NCBI RefSeq assembly: GCF_027497215.1
Contig: NZ_CP114904.1
Span: 5,847,001 to 5,911,000 of the forward strand
Source: Micromonospora sp. WMMD812
Lineage (GTDB): Bacteria; Actinomycetota; Actinomycetes; Mycobacteriales; Micromonosporaceae
Direction: 5' to 3'
DNA length: 64,000 bases
The notes under the pieces are model-generated. The model worked only from the letters and a program-made list of their open reading frames with translations, searched no databases and had not been told where the DNA came from. The position numbers and the translations under genes are program-made. Position 1 is the stretch's first letter. Every line of letters starts with the position of its first letter. This document shows, in pieces, positions 42,013-52,617 of this stretch.

Positions 42013-43305
42013 ATGCCCGACAGCGGTTACCCCTGGCCCATCGAGACGACCCGACTGGACAACGGCCTGCGCGTGGTGGTGAGCGAGGACCGCACCGCGC
42101 CGGCGGTCGCGGTCAATCTCTGGTACGACGTCGGTTCCCGGCACGAGCCGGAGGGGCAGACCGGCTTCGCCCACCTCTTCGAGCACCTCATGTTCGAGGG
42201 TTCGCTGAACGTCGCGAAGACCGAGCACATGAAGCTGATCCAGGGCTCCGGCGGCTCGCTCAACGCCACCACCAACCCGGACCGGACCAACTACTTCGAG
42301 ACGGTCCCGGCGGAGCACCTGGAACTGGCGCTCTGGCTGGAGGCCGACCGGATGGGCGGCCTGGTCCCGGCGCTGACCCAGGAGACGCTGGACAACCAGC
42401 GTGACGTGGTCAAGAACGAGCGGCGGCAGCGGTACGAGAACGTGCCGTACGGCGACGCCTGGCTGCGGCTGCTGCCGCTGCTCTACCCGCCGAAGCACCC
42501 GTACCACCACGCCACGATCGGCTCCATGGCCGACCTGAACGCCGCCGCCCTCGGCACCTTCCAGGCGTTCCACCAGACCTACTACGCGCCCAACAACGCC
42601 GTGCTCACCGTGGTGGGGGACGCCGCCGCCGCGGAGGTGTTCGCGCTGGCCGACAAGTACTTCGGGGCCATACCGGCGCGGCCCGACATCCCGGCCGCGC
42701 CGGACGGCCGGACGGTGCCGGCCACCGGTCGGCCGGCCGTGGAGACGGTGACCGCCGAGGTCCCGGCCCCCCGGGTGTACGTCGCCCACCGCACCCACCC
42801 GTTCGGCAGCACCGGCTACGACGTCGTCACGGTGCTGGCCACCGTGCTGGGCAGCGGCCGGGGCAGCCGGCTCTACCAACGGCTGGCCGACGGCGAGCGG
42901 ATCGCCCAGCCCGACCTGGTCGGGGCGTACGGGGTCGACCTGGCGCACGCGCCGGCGCCGCTGATCGCCACCGCCACCGCCCGACCCGGGGTGGGCGCCG
43001 AGCGGCTGGCCGCCGGGCTGCACGCCGTGATCGACGAGTTGGCCACCGTGCCGGTCACCGCCAGCGAGCTGGACCGCGCCAAGGCCCTGCTCAGCACGGC
43101 CTGGTGGCGGCAGATGTCCACTGTCGACGGCCGGGCGGACACGCTGGGCCGGTACGCCACCCAGTTCAGTGACCCGGCCCGGGCCGCCGAACGCCTGCCC
43201 GCCCTGCTCGCGGTGACCGCCGAGCAGATCGCCGAGACCGCCGCCGAGGTGCTCGCCGCCGACGACCGGGTGACCCTGACCTACCACGCCGAGGAGACGC
43301 CGTGA
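42013..43305 (+). CDS. M16 family zinc metallopeptidase (catalytic subunit)
   Basis: The 430-residue protein has the inverted zinc motif HLFEH (residues 54-58) and the distal ligand Glu near 136 in NQRDVVKNERR. Both tandem M16 domains are present (about 15-225 and 235-425). It lacks a signal peptide. The following gene overlaps its stop by four bases (GTGA). A leaderless mRNA is likely. Relatives cleave short peptides or process pheromones and bacteriocins; the substrate is unknown. Confidence 0.92.
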   Translation: MPDSGYPWPIETTRLDNGLRVVVSEDRTAPAVAVNLWYDVGSRHEPEGQTGFAHLFEHLMFEGSLNVAKTEHMKLIQGSGGSLNATTNPDRTNYFETVPAEHLELALWLEADRMGGLVPALTQETLDNQRDVVKNERRQRYENVPYGDAWLRLLPLLYPPKHPYHHATIGSMADLNAAALGTFQAFHQTYYAPNNAVLTVVGDAAAAEVFALADKYFGAIPARPDIPAAPDGRTVPATGRPAVETVTAEVPAPRVYVAHRTHPFGSTGYDVVTVLATVLGSGRGSRLYQRLADGERIAQPDLVGAYGVDLAHAPAPLIATATARPGVGAERLAAGLHAVIDELATVPVTASELDRAKALLSTAWWRQMSTVDGRADTLGRYATQFSDPARAAERLPALLAVTAEQIAETAAEVLAADDRVTLTYHAEETP

Positions 43306-44648
43306 CCCTGATCGCCTCCCGCCCCGGCCCGGGCGCCGCCCGCCCCTACCGGTTCCCGCCGGTGGTCCGCCGCACCGTGGCCGGTGGTCAGGTCGTCGCC
43401 GCGCACCTGCCCGGGCAGACCCTCGCGGTCGCGTTGCTGCTGCTCGACGCCGGCGCCGGCCGCGAGCCCACCGGCAAGGAGGGGCTCGGCGGGGTGCTCG
43501 CCAAGGCCCTCGAGGAGGGCACCGCCCAGCGGGACGCCGCCGCGTACGCGCTCGCCGTCGAGGGGCTCGGCACCGAGCTGGTGATCGGGCTGGACTGGGA
43601 CTCGTTCCAGGTCAGCGTGCAGGTACCGGTGGACCGGCTGACCGCCGCCGTCGAGTTGCTGGCCGAGGCCGTCCGCACCCCCCGGCTCGACCCGGCCGAC
43701 GTGCGCCGGGTCCGCGACGACGAGGCCACCGCGCTGCGGATGGACTGGGCCAACCCCGGCCCGCGGGCGGACGCGGCGCTGCGCGCCGACCTGTTCGGCG
43801 CGGAGAACCGGTGGGGTCGGCCGATGTACGGCGATCCGGACTCGGTCGCCGGCGTCGACGTCGACGGCGTCACGGTCTTCCACTCCGAGTGGTTCATCCG
43901 CCCCGGCACGCTGATCGTCGCCGGCGACCTGGACCGGATCGACCTGGACGCGCTCGGCGCGGCGGCGTTCGCCGGCGCCGGCGGCGGCCCGGTCGACCGC
44001 GGCGGTCCGATCGAGGTGCCGCTGCACGACACCCGGCGGATCATCCTGGTCGACCGGCCCGGGTCGGTGCAGTCCACCCTGCGGCTCGGGCACCCGTCCC
44101 CGCACCGCGCCCACCCCGACCACGTGCCGATGAGCCTCGCCGGCACGGTGCTCGGGGGCGCGTTCACCTCGCGGCTCAACCACCTGATCCGGGAGGTGCG
44201 CGGCTACACGTACGGGATCCGCGGCGATTTCGCCTCGTCCCGCCGCTTCGGCCGGTTCGCGGTCAGCTCCGGGGTGCAGACCGCGGTCACCGCGCCCGCG
44301 CTGGTCGAGGCGGTCGGCGAGATCAGCCGCACCCGGACCGGCGGGGTGACCGAGGAGGAGCTGGCGGTGGCCCGGTCCTGGCGGGCCGGGCAGCTGTCGG
44401 TGGAGCTGCAGAGCCCCCGCGCGATCGCCTCGGCGCTGACCACCCTCGTCGTGCACGACCTACCGGACGACTACCACGCCCAGCTGCGCGAGGCGCTGCT
44501 CGCGGCCGACGTCGAGCAGGTCAGCGCCGCGGCGGCGACGCACCTCCACCCGGACTCGCTCACCCTGGTCGTGGAGGGCGATGCCGCGGTGATCCGGGAC
44601 GAACTCGTCGCGAGCGGCCTCGGCGACATCGTCGACGTCGCCCGCTGA
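43302..44648 (+). CDS. M16 family non-catalytic subunit
   Basis: The 448-residue protein is homologous to the preceding peptidase but lacks the HxxEH motif (its site reads LAKALEEG). It keeps the R-Y pair REVRGYTYGI typical of the M16 partner domain. It most likely forms a heterodimer with the preceding subunit, as in mitochondrial processing peptidase and bacterial pairs. GTG 43302 overlaps the upstream stop. Length is normal. Confidence 0.9.
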   Translation: MTLIASRPGPGAARPYRFPPVVRRTVAGGQVVAAHLPGQTLAVALLLLDAGAGREPTGKEGLGGVLAKALEEGTAQRDAAAYALAVEGLGTELVIGLDWDSFQVSVQVPVDRLTAAVELLAEAVRTPRLDPADVRRVRDDEATALRMDWANPGPRADAALRADLFGAENRWGRPMYGDPDSVAGVDVDGVTVFHSEWFIRPGTLIVAGDLDRIDLDALGAAAFAGAGGGPVDRGGPIEVPLHDTRRIILVDRPGSVQSTLRLGHPSPHRAHPDHVPMSLAGTVLGGAFTSRLNHLIREVRGYTYGIRGDFASSRRFGRFAVSSGVQTAVTAPALVEAVGEISRTRTGGVTEEELAVARSWRAGQLSVELQSPRAIASALTTLVVHDLPDDYHAQLREALLAADVEQVSAAAATHLHPDSLTLVVEGDAAVIRDELVASGLGDIVDVAR

Positions 44649-44678
44649 CTCCCGGCCGGACCCCGACCCCGCACCCGT

Positions 44679-44726
44679 TCCCGGAGAGAGTGGCCGCTTC
44701 CCGACGGAACGCCACGCTCTCCGGGA
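44679..44726 (+). terminator. Hairpin terminator after the M16 pair
   Basis: TCCCGGAGAGAGTGGC (44679-44694) pairs with GCCACGCTCTCCGGGA (44711-44726) with one mismatch, loop 16 bases, starting 31 bases after the stop at 44648. Confidence 0.75.
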
Positions 44727-44928
44727 CCGTGCGTGTGGAGGAGTCCGGTGGACACACCACGTGTGACGGGGATCGCAGGGCGGGTGTCCAGGTGTCGGAG
44801 GGTGGCCGACACGGCGTGAACGGCTGCGGTCGGACGCCCTCGTGGCCCGGGATCTTGCGGACGGCCGGGCGATCGGCGGTGGCGTTTGCGGCCGGACGGT
44901 CATCCCGGGGGCGCAGGGGTGGGTGTGA

Positions 44929-46576
<1,648 letters not shown>

Positions 46577-46615
46577 CGCTCGCGGTGCCCGACGTCGGGC
46601 CGGTGGCCGACTCCG

Positions 46616-47197
46616 TCAGCCCGGGTCGACCACGGTGACGCCGGGCCAACGCTGGGCCGGGCGGTGCCGCGCCAGCCGGCGCCGGGAGAGCGCCACCGGC
46701 ACCCGCGCGGGGTTGTGCCGCCACACCCCACCGAGCAGGTCGCCCAGTCCGTACGGAGCGCACACCTCGATCCGCCCGGTGGCGTCCAGCCGGACCGCCA
46801 CCGCGGTCGCGTACTCCGGCCAGGTGGCCACCGCCTCGGCGACGCCGCGGTACGGCGCGATGGGATCGCCGCCGAACTTCGCCGCGTACCACGTGTGCAC
46901 CGCCGCCTGGTTGCGCGCCTCCCAGGGCGGCTCCGCCCAGGCGGACACCAGTCGGGCGGTGGCCCGGTGGTCGTACTCCCGGCTCAGGTCGGACGGGTCG
47001 AAGAAGACCACGTCCACGTCCCGGACCGCGCCGGGGTCGAACCCGGCCCCGTACCGCTGCCCCCACACCAGGTCGCGCAGGGCCCCCGCGCCGATCCAGG
47101 CGTCCGGCAGTCCGGAGTCCCGGACCACCCGTAACGCGCGCGTCAGCCACGGGCTCCCGTCGACCAGCTGGCACAGCTCCCGCTCGTCGTCCCGCAT
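46616..47197 (-). CDS. Nucleotidyltransferase family protein (PF06042-like)
   Basis: The 193-residue protein has the pattern AWIGAGALRDLVWGQRYG and VRDVDVVFFDPSD of the PF06042 nucleotidyltransferase-like family, with the acidic DVD pair. A C-terminal region APYGLGDLLGGVWRHNP is conserved. No target is known. It differs from the nucleotidyltransferase at 28223. ATG 47197 is the start. Confidence 0.86.
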   Translation of the reverse strand: MRDDERELCQLVDGSPWLTRALRVVRDSGLPDAWIGAGALRDLVWGQRYGAGFDPGAVRDVDVVFFDPSDLSREYDHRATARLVSAWAEPPWEARNQAAVHTWYAAKFGGDPIAPYRGVAEAVATWPEYATAVAVRLDATGRIEVCAPYGLGDLLGGVWRHNPARVPVALSRRRLARHRPAQRWPGVTVVDPG

Positions 47198-47368
47198 CCG
47201 GACACGCTAACCGGGGCCGGTCCGGCGGCCGTCCCTGCGGGCGCCGCTCGGGTCATCAGCAGGGCGGAACGGGGGGCGGCGTGCCCGGCCCGGACGGGGG
47301 AGCGGTCGGCGTTACCCCGCCCCGGACGGCGGGTAGACGGCCGGTGCCGACACCGAGAGGGGAGCACC

Positions 47369-47785
47369 ATGACAACGGTCGGAGAGTTCATGACGACCCG
47401 GTTGGTGACGATGGACGGCAACGACACACTCACCGCTGCGGCGCAGGAGATGCGCGACAGCGCGATCGGCGACGTGGTGGTCACCGATGGCGACAACGTC
47501 GTCGGCATCGTGACGGACCGGGACATCACGGTCCGGGCCGTGGCGGAGAACATGGACGCCAGTTCCACCCGGCTCAACCAGATCACGACCAAGGACGTGG
47601 TCACCGTGAGCCAGTACGACGACGCCGTGGCCGCCGCCGACCTGATGCGCACCTACGCGGTGCGGAGGTTGCCGGTTATCGACGACGGGCGCCTGGTCGG
47701 CCTCGTCTCGATGGGTGACCTCGCCGTCGAGCGTGAGCCCCAGTCGGTGCTCGCGGACATCAGCGCCGACGACCCGAACAACTGA
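47369..47785 (+). CDS. Tandem CBS domain protein
   Basis: The 138-residue protein consists of two CBS domains: TVGEFMTTRLVTMDGNDTLTAAA with VVVTDGDNVVGIVTDRDI, and KDVVTVSQYDDAVAAADLM with LPVIDDGRLVGLVSMGDLAVE. Such pairs bind adenosine nucleotides. RBS GAGGGGAG precedes ATG 47369. The target protein is unknown. The gene lies 171 bases from the divergent nucleotidyltransferase. Confidence 0.93.
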   Translation: MTTVGEFMTTRLVTMDGNDTLTAAAQEMRDSAIGDVVVTDGDNVVGIVTDRDITVRAVAENMDASSTRLNQITTKDVVTVSQYDDAVAAADLMRTYAVRRLPVIDDGRLVGLVSMGDLAVEREPQSVLADISADDPNN

Positions 47786-47803
47786 CCGTCCGCCGCGGAC
47801 GTG

Positions 47804-47836
47804 CGCCGGTTCCCCGGATCCCCCGGGGAGCCGGCG
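47804..47836. terminator. Hairpin between convergent genes
   Basis: CGCCGGTTCCCCGG pairs with CCGGGGAGCCGGCG (one G-U pair) around a 5-base loop between the stops at 47785 and 47839. It can act for both genes. Confidence 0.78.
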
Positions 47837-47838
47837 TG

Positions 47839-48942
47839 TCATTCCGGCTCGACGCGGGCCCGCACGTCGGTGGCGCCGCGCGCCTGCGCGACCCCGACCG
47901 CCTCCGCGTCGACCGCCCGGCGGACCCGCGCGGGCAGGGCGCCGAAGGGGGCGACCGTCACGTCCAACCGGCCCCGGCCGGCCTGCCGGGCCCGCCACGT
48001 GCCGGCCACCTCGCCGTCGACCAGCAGCGCCCCGGGACTGCCGAGGATCCGCCACAGCTCCCGCTGGTGGGCCCGCTCGGGGACGAGCAGGCCGCGGTCG
48101 CGCCCGGCCAGGTAGGGGTCACCCGGCGGCAACAGCCGGACCAGCCGGGCCGGCGGCGCGCCGGTCAGCGCGGCCAGCCGGTCGGCCGGCAACCAGGCGG
48201 CCCGCCCGTCGACGCTGACCTCGACCAGCCCGCCGGGCCAGACCGGGCGCAGCGCCGTGGCGGTGGTGCCGAGGAAGCCCGCGGCGTCGGTCAGGGTGGC
48301 CGGGCCGAGCAGCCGCAGGTAGGTGGTGACCAGGTCGGCCGTGCCGGCCGCCGTGGCCGGTGGCCCGGACCAGTCGGGCAGCGGGGCGAGCCGGGCCGCT
48401 CGGCCGGCCACCTCGAGCCGTACGCCACCGGCGAGCCCGGCCTGTTGGAACAGCGCGCCGGAGATGTGCCGCGCCTGACAGGCCCGACAGTCGTAGCTCA
48501 GCTCGGCCGGGACCCGGTCGCTGACCGCGCGGCTGACCTCGCCCTTCTCCATCTCGGCGGTGACCACCGACCGGAACGCGTCGGCGGTGGCGCGGAACGC
48601 GGCGAGCCCGAGCCGGGCGCCGGAGCCGATCTGGCCGGCGATCCGCCGGGTGGCGTCCGCGTCGCTCAGCGGCCAGCTCGCCGCGGCCAGCGCCGGCAAC
48701 GCGGCGCGGCGGTGCAGGTGCGGGGCCCCACGCAGCGACCAGGCGAGCGTCAGCCGGTCGTCCGGGAGTGCCGCGCCCCGCGCCGCGAGGGCAAGCCGGG
48801 CCGAGCCGTAGGGCGTGTCCTGCACGCCCAGCGCCAGCACGGCGAGGTCGGCCGCGCGCAGCCCCGGACGGTCCAACTGCTGGGCCGCCACCCGGTAGGC
48901 GAGCACCTGCTCCCGGCTCACCGCTAACCCGCTCGCCGCCAT
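47839..48942 (-). CDS. Winged-helix protein of the AlkZ-like (HTH_42) family
   Basis: The 367-residue protein has the HTH_42 pattern: an N-terminal LAYRVAAQQLDRP, a charged TLAWSLRGAPHLHR, and a C-terminal ALLVDGEVAGTWRARQAGRGRLDVTV. Members include the DNA glycosylase AlkZ that unhooks interstrand crosslinks (azinomycin resistance), and uncharacterised relatives. The key QxQ-like catalytic pair is not clearly seen, so glycosylase activity is not claimed. ATG 48942 is the start. Confidence 0.85.
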   Translation of the reverse strand: MAASGLAVSREQVLAYRVAAQQLDRPGLRAADLAVLALGVQDTPYGSARLALAARGAALPDDRLTLAWSLRGAPHLHRRAALPALAAASWPLSDADATRRIAGQIGSGARLGLAAFRATADAFRSVVTAEMEKGEVSRAVSDRVPAELSYDCRACQARHISGALFQQAGLAGGVRLEVAGRAARLAPLPDWSGPPATAAGTADLVTTYLRLLGPATLTDAAGFLGTTATALRPVWPGGLVEVSVDGRAAWLPADRLAALTGAPPARLVRLLPPGDPYLAGRDRGLLVPERAHQRELWRILGSPGALLVDGEVAGTWRARQAGRGRLDVTVAPFGALPARVRRAVDAEAVGVAQARGATDVRARVEPE

Positions 48943-49243
48943 CGTGCCGTCCCTTCGTCCGCGGGTACTCCCCGGACGCTACCGCCCGGACCCGACAGGG
49001 CCGCCGCGCCGCCGCGCCGCCGGCCGCCGGGCCGCCGGGCCGCCGCGTCGCCGGGCCGCCGCGCCGCGGCGCGGGACCCGGAAGGGGAGCCGCGGTCGGG
49101 GTGCCGCCGCTCACCCGATCCGGGCGAGGTTGACCGCGTGCCGGGCGGGGACCCCTTCTCCGACGTCGACACGGCCGCCCGGAGCACGCCGATCCAGGGC
49201 CCGGCCGGAAAGCGTGCGCGACTGACCGGGAGGGGAGGACCCG
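48943..49243. other. Intergenic region with GC repeat
   Basis: The 301 bases hold a GC-only tandem array at 49000-49074 and otherwise no gene. The start of the SCP2 gene at 49244 is preceded by GGGAGGGGAGGA, its ribosome site. Confidence 0.65.
49000..49074. repeat. Degenerate GCC-rich tandem array
   Basis: Repeated GCCGCCGCG / GCCGCCGGG-like 9-base units fill 75 bases upstream of the SCP2 gene. Such arrays are prone to slippage. Confidence 0.7.
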
Positions 49244-49615
49244 ATGATGGACGCGACCACGAGGTTCTTCGAGGAGCTCGACCGGAAGGGGTACGAGCCG
49301 CGGCTTGCCAAGGCCGCCGGCACCCTCCGGGTCGACCTGCACGAGGGGCCCCGCACCAGCCACTGGCTGCTGCGGATCGACCGGGGACGAGTGGCGGTGA
49401 GCCAGGAGGGCCGGGAAGCGGACACGGTGATCGGGACCAGCCCGGCGCTCTTCGAGGAGATCGTGACCGGCCGCGAGCACGGCCTCGCGGCGCTGCTGCG
49501 CGGCGACATGACCGTGACAGGCGACCTGCGGTTGGTGGTGCAGGTGGATCGGGTGTTCCCCGGTGACCCGGACTCCACCGGGCCCCGCCGGCGGCTTCAG
49601 CAGGAGGTGCGGTGA
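49244..49615 (+). CDS. SCP2 sterol-binding-like domain protein
   Basis: The 123-residue protein matches the SCP2 fold: TTRFFEELDRKGYEPRLAKA, then a beta region SHWLLRIDRGRVAVSQ, and TVIGTSPALFEEIVTGREHGLAALLRGDMTVTGDLRLVVQVDRVF. SCP2 domains bind lipids. It has a strong RBS before ATG 49244. Its last base overlaps the ATG of the next gene (TGATG), which is unusual company for SCP2. Confidence 0.88.
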   Translation: MMDATTRFFEELDRKGYEPRLAKAAGTLRVDLHEGPRTSHWLLRIDRGRVAVSQEGREADTVIGTSPALFEEIVTGREHGLAALLRGDMTVTGDLRLVVQVDRVFPGDPDSTGPRRRLQQEVR

Positions 49616-51672
49616 TGGCGAAGAACACCGTCCGGATCCTGGACGGCAACACCTTCGTGGTGTCCGAGGACACCGGCGACATCGAGGCGACACCGAGCGA
49701 ACCGAGCGGCCTCTTCTCCATCGACACCCGCTTCCTGTCGAAGTGGATCCTGACGGTGAACGGGGAGCGGCTGAACGCGCTCTCCTACGACGACCTTCAG
49801 TACTACGAGGCGCGGTTCTTTCTCGTGCCGGGGATGGCGACGCACTACATCGACGCGAAGTTGTCCATCATCCGGGAGCGGGCGGTTGGCGGCAGCTTCT
49901 GGGAGCAGGTCACCATCCTCAACCACGACGAGGAGCCGGTCGACCTCGAGATCCGGATGGCGGCGGCGTCCGACTTCGCCGACCTGTTCCAGGTGAAGGA
50001 CGAGATCCTGAACAAGAAGGGCGAGATATACACGACCGTCGAGCCCGACAAGCTCCGGCTGGGCTACCGGCGGGGCAACTACACCCGCGAGACGGTCATC
50101 TCCTCGTCCGCGCCGGCCCGATACGACCGCGAAGGCTTCACGTACACCGTCCATCTGGAGCCCAACGAGCAGTGGGAGACCCGGATCGACGTGCGGACCA
50201 TGGCTCTCGGGCCGGGCGGCCGGGACCTGCGGATCGGGCTGCGTTCGCACGGCACCGAGCGGCTCGCGCTCCAGCACGACCTGGAGAAGTGGATCGCCGA
50301 CGCGCCCAAGGTGAACAGCCAGCACGGCCGCGTCGCGTCGACCTACCGGCGCAGCCTCATCGACCTGGCTGCGCTGCGCTTCTCGCCGCTCTCGCTCGGC
50401 GGCGCGACGCTGCCCGCCGCCGGCCTGCCCTGGTTCATGACCATGTTCGGCCGGGACAGCATCCTGACCTGCCTGCAGACGCTGCCGTTCACGCCGGAGC
50501 TGTCGAAGACCACGCTGCGGATCCTGGGTTCCCTTCAGGGCACCCGGTTCGACGACTTCCGGGACGAGGATCCGGGCCGGATCCTGCACGAGATGCGTTA
50601 CGGCGAGACGGCGGCGTTCGAGGAGCAGCCGCACTCGCCGTACTACGGCTCGGTCGACGCCACTCCGCTCTTCGTGGTGCTGCTGGACGAGTACGAGAAG
50701 TGGACCGGCGACGTCGCGCTCGTCAAGGAGTTGGAGCAGGAGTCGCGGGCCGCCCTGAAGTGGATCGACGACTACGCGGACCTCGTCGGCAACGGCTACA
50801 TCTGGTACGAGCGGCGGAACACCGACACCGGCCTGGAGAACCAGTGCTGGAAGGACTCCTGGGACTCCATCTCCTACTCCGACGGGCGGCTGCCACCGTT
50901 CCCGCGGGCCACCTGTGAGGTGCAGGGGTACGCGTACGACGCGAAGACGCGGGCCGCCCGTCTTGCGCGGGAGTTCTGGAACGACCCGGCGTACGCCGAC
51001 AAGTTGGAGCGGGAGGCCGCGGAGCTGAAGCAGCGGTTCAACCGGGACTGGTGGGTCGAGGACGGCGAGTACTTCGCCCTGGGGCTCGACCCGGACGGTC
51101 GCCAGTGCGACGTGCTCAGCTCCAACATCGGCCACCTGCTGTGGAGCGGCATCGTGGACCACGAGCGGGCCGAGAAGATCGCCCATCACCTGGTCGGCCC
51201 CCGGCTCTTCACCGGGTGGGGGGTGCGGACGCTGGCCGAGGGCGAGGTCCGCTACAACCCGATCGGCTACCACAACGGCACGATTTGGCCGTTCGACAAC
51301 TCCTTCATCGCCTGGGGTCTGCGCCGGTACGGCTTCGCGGAGGAGGCCGCCATCATCGCCAGCGGCATCCTCGACGCGGCCACGTACTTCGACGGGCGGC
51401 TGCCCGAGGCCTTCGGTGGCTACCCGCGGGAGCTGACGAAGTTCCCGGTCGAGTACCCGACGGCGTGCAGCCCGCAGGCGTGGTCGACGGGCACGCCGCT
51501 GTTGTTGCTGCGCACCATGCTGGGGCTGGAACCGCACGAGGGACACCTCTCGGTCGAGCCGCGGCTGCCGGTCGGCATGGGCCGGATCGAGGTGCTGGAC
51601 ATCCCGGGCCGGTGGGGTCGGGTGGACGCCTTCGCCCGGGGGCGGCTCGACCTGCACAAGCTGGCCGACTGA
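49615..51672 (+). CDS. Glycogen debranching enzyme-like (amylo-alpha-1,6-glucosidase, GH133-like)
   Basis: The 685-residue protein has an N-terminal beta domain (VSEDTGDIEATPSEPSGLFSIDTRFLSKW) and a C-terminal (alpha/alpha)6 barrel. The barrel carries LPWFMTMFGRDSIL, CWKDSWDSI, CEVQGYAYDA and YHNGTIWPFDNS with acidic residues typical of amylo-1,6-glucosidases of GH133/GH15-type. Start ATG 49615 overlaps the SCP2 stop; GTG 49612 is an alternative. It is probably cytoplasmic and acts on glycogen or similar glucans. Confidence 0.92.
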   Translation: MAKNTVRILDGNTFVVSEDTGDIEATPSEPSGLFSIDTRFLSKWILTVNGERLNALSYDDLQYYEARFFLVPGMATHYIDAKLSIIRERAVGGSFWEQVTILNHDEEPVDLEIRMAAASDFADLFQVKDEILNKKGEIYTTVEPDKLRLGYRRGNYTRETVISSSAPARYDREGFTYTVHLEPNEQWETRIDVRTMALGPGGRDLRIGLRSHGTERLALQHDLEKWIADAPKVNSQHGRVASTYRRSLIDLAALRFSPLSLGGATLPAAGLPWFMTMFGRDSILTCLQTLPFTPELSKTTLRILGSLQGTRFDDFRDEDPGRILHEMRYGETAAFEEQPHSPYYGSVDATPLFVVLLDEYEKWTGDVALVKELEQESRAALKWIDDYADLVGNGYIWYERRNTDTGLENQCWKDSWDSISYSDGRLPPFPRATCEVQGYAYDAKTRAARLAREFWNDPAYADKLEREAAELKQRFNRDWWVEDGEYFALGLDPDGRQCDVLSSNIGHLLWSGIVDHERAEKIAHHLVGPRLFTGWGVRTLAEGEVRYNPIGYHNGTIWPFDNSFIAWGLRRYGFAEEAAIIASGILDAATYFDGRLPEAFGGYPRELTKFPVEYPTACSPQAWSTGTPLLLLRTMLGLEPHEGHLSVEPRLPVGMGRIEVLDIPGRWGRVDAFARGRLDLHKLAD

Positions 51673-51676
51673 CGAC

Positions 51677-51707
51677 GGCGCGCCACCGCCCACGGCGGTG
51701 GCGCGCC
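51677..51707. terminator. Perfect hairpin after the debranching gene
   Basis: GGCGCGCCACCGCC pairs perfectly with GGCGGTGGCGCGCC around a CAC loop, five bases after the stop at 51672 and before the convergent hydrolase gene (stop at 51768). Confidence 0.85.
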
Positions 51708-51767
51708 GGGCCGGAGGCGGTCGAGCGGGTACGCGACGTGCGCGCCGGGCCGGGCCGGAGCGTCGCC

Positions 51768-52415
51768 TCAGCCGGGCGGCAGGACGGTGTCGAGGAAGGC
51801 GGCCGCCACCGCCCACAGGTCCGGGCGGTCCAGGGGCAGCGCGTGCCCGCCGTGGGTCAGCCAGCTGTGTACGGGGTGCCCGGCCGCGAGCAGCGCGGCG
51901 GTCAGCCCGGCGGTCTGGCTCGCCGGCACCGACCGGTCCTCGGTGCCCTGCACCAGCAGCACCGGGACCCGGTTGCCGACGTGCGTCGTGACCGTGGCGT
52001 CGGTGGTCGTCGGATCGCCGGCGGCGGGTGGCTGCCCGATCAGGTCCGCCCACGGGTCGTCGCCGTCGCGCAGCCGCTTCCAGTCCGGCTCGAGCGGGTC
52101 GACCGGTGGCCAGTACGCCAGCACGCCGGCCACGTCGTCCGGGCGGTCGACCCCGCGTAACCCGAGGTGCAGGGCGAGCATGCCGCCGGCCGAGTCGCCG
52201 GCGACGAGCAGCGGCAGCCCGCCCGACTCCGCACGGGCCCGGCGGGCCGCGGCGCGTACATCGTCGAGCTGCGCCGGCCAGCGCGCCTCGTGCGCGAACC
52301 GGTAGCGCGCCGGCACCACCCGCAGCCCGTGCCCGGCCAGCGCCGCGCCGTCCTCGGTCGCCTGGGCCCGCCAGCCGCCGCCGTGGATCCAGAGCAGTAC
52401 ACCCCGTTCGTTCAT
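51768..52415 (-). CDS. Alpha/beta hydrolase
   Basis: The 215-residue protein has the HGGGWRAQ oxyanion motif, the nucleophile Ser in AGDSAGGML, the Asp in VQGTEDRSVP and the His in HGGHALPLD. It resembles small esterases or lipases of the HSL type. The start is ATG 52415 because AGGAG lies 10 bases upstream; ATG 52424 is a near alternative. No signal peptide. Substrate unknown. Confidence 0.85.
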   Translation of the reverse strand: MNERGVLLWIHGGGWRAQATEDGAALAGHGLRVVPARYRFAHEARWPAQLDDVRAAARRARAESGGLPLLVAGDSAGGMLALHLGLRGVDRPDDVAGVLAYWPPVDPLEPDWKRLRDGDDPWADLIGQPPAAGDPTTTDATVTTHVGNRVPVLLVQGTEDRSVPASQTAGLTAALLAAGHPVHSWLTHGGHALPLDRPDLWAVAAAFLDTVLPPG

Positions 52416-52605
52416 ACCCGCCATGCTCCTGCGGCCCGCCGGGAACCGCCACACCGCTCCGCCGTCGGCAGAAAATCTTGACATTCGCCGTCAGCTGCTC
52501 GGCCGCACCGCTGGCGGAGCGGGGTGCGGGGATCTGACCGTCGAGGACGTTTCCTGGTCGACCGATCCGTCGATCCGCTCCCAGGTTGATCCCAGCCGGG
52601 GAGGG

Positions 52606-52611
52606 TAGATT
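52606..52611 (+). promoter_or_regulatory. -10 box of plsC, leaderless
   Basis: TAGATT ends 6 bases before ATG 52618. The absence of a ribosome site supports a leaderless mRNA. Confidence 0.6.
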
Positions 52612-52617
52612 CTGCGG

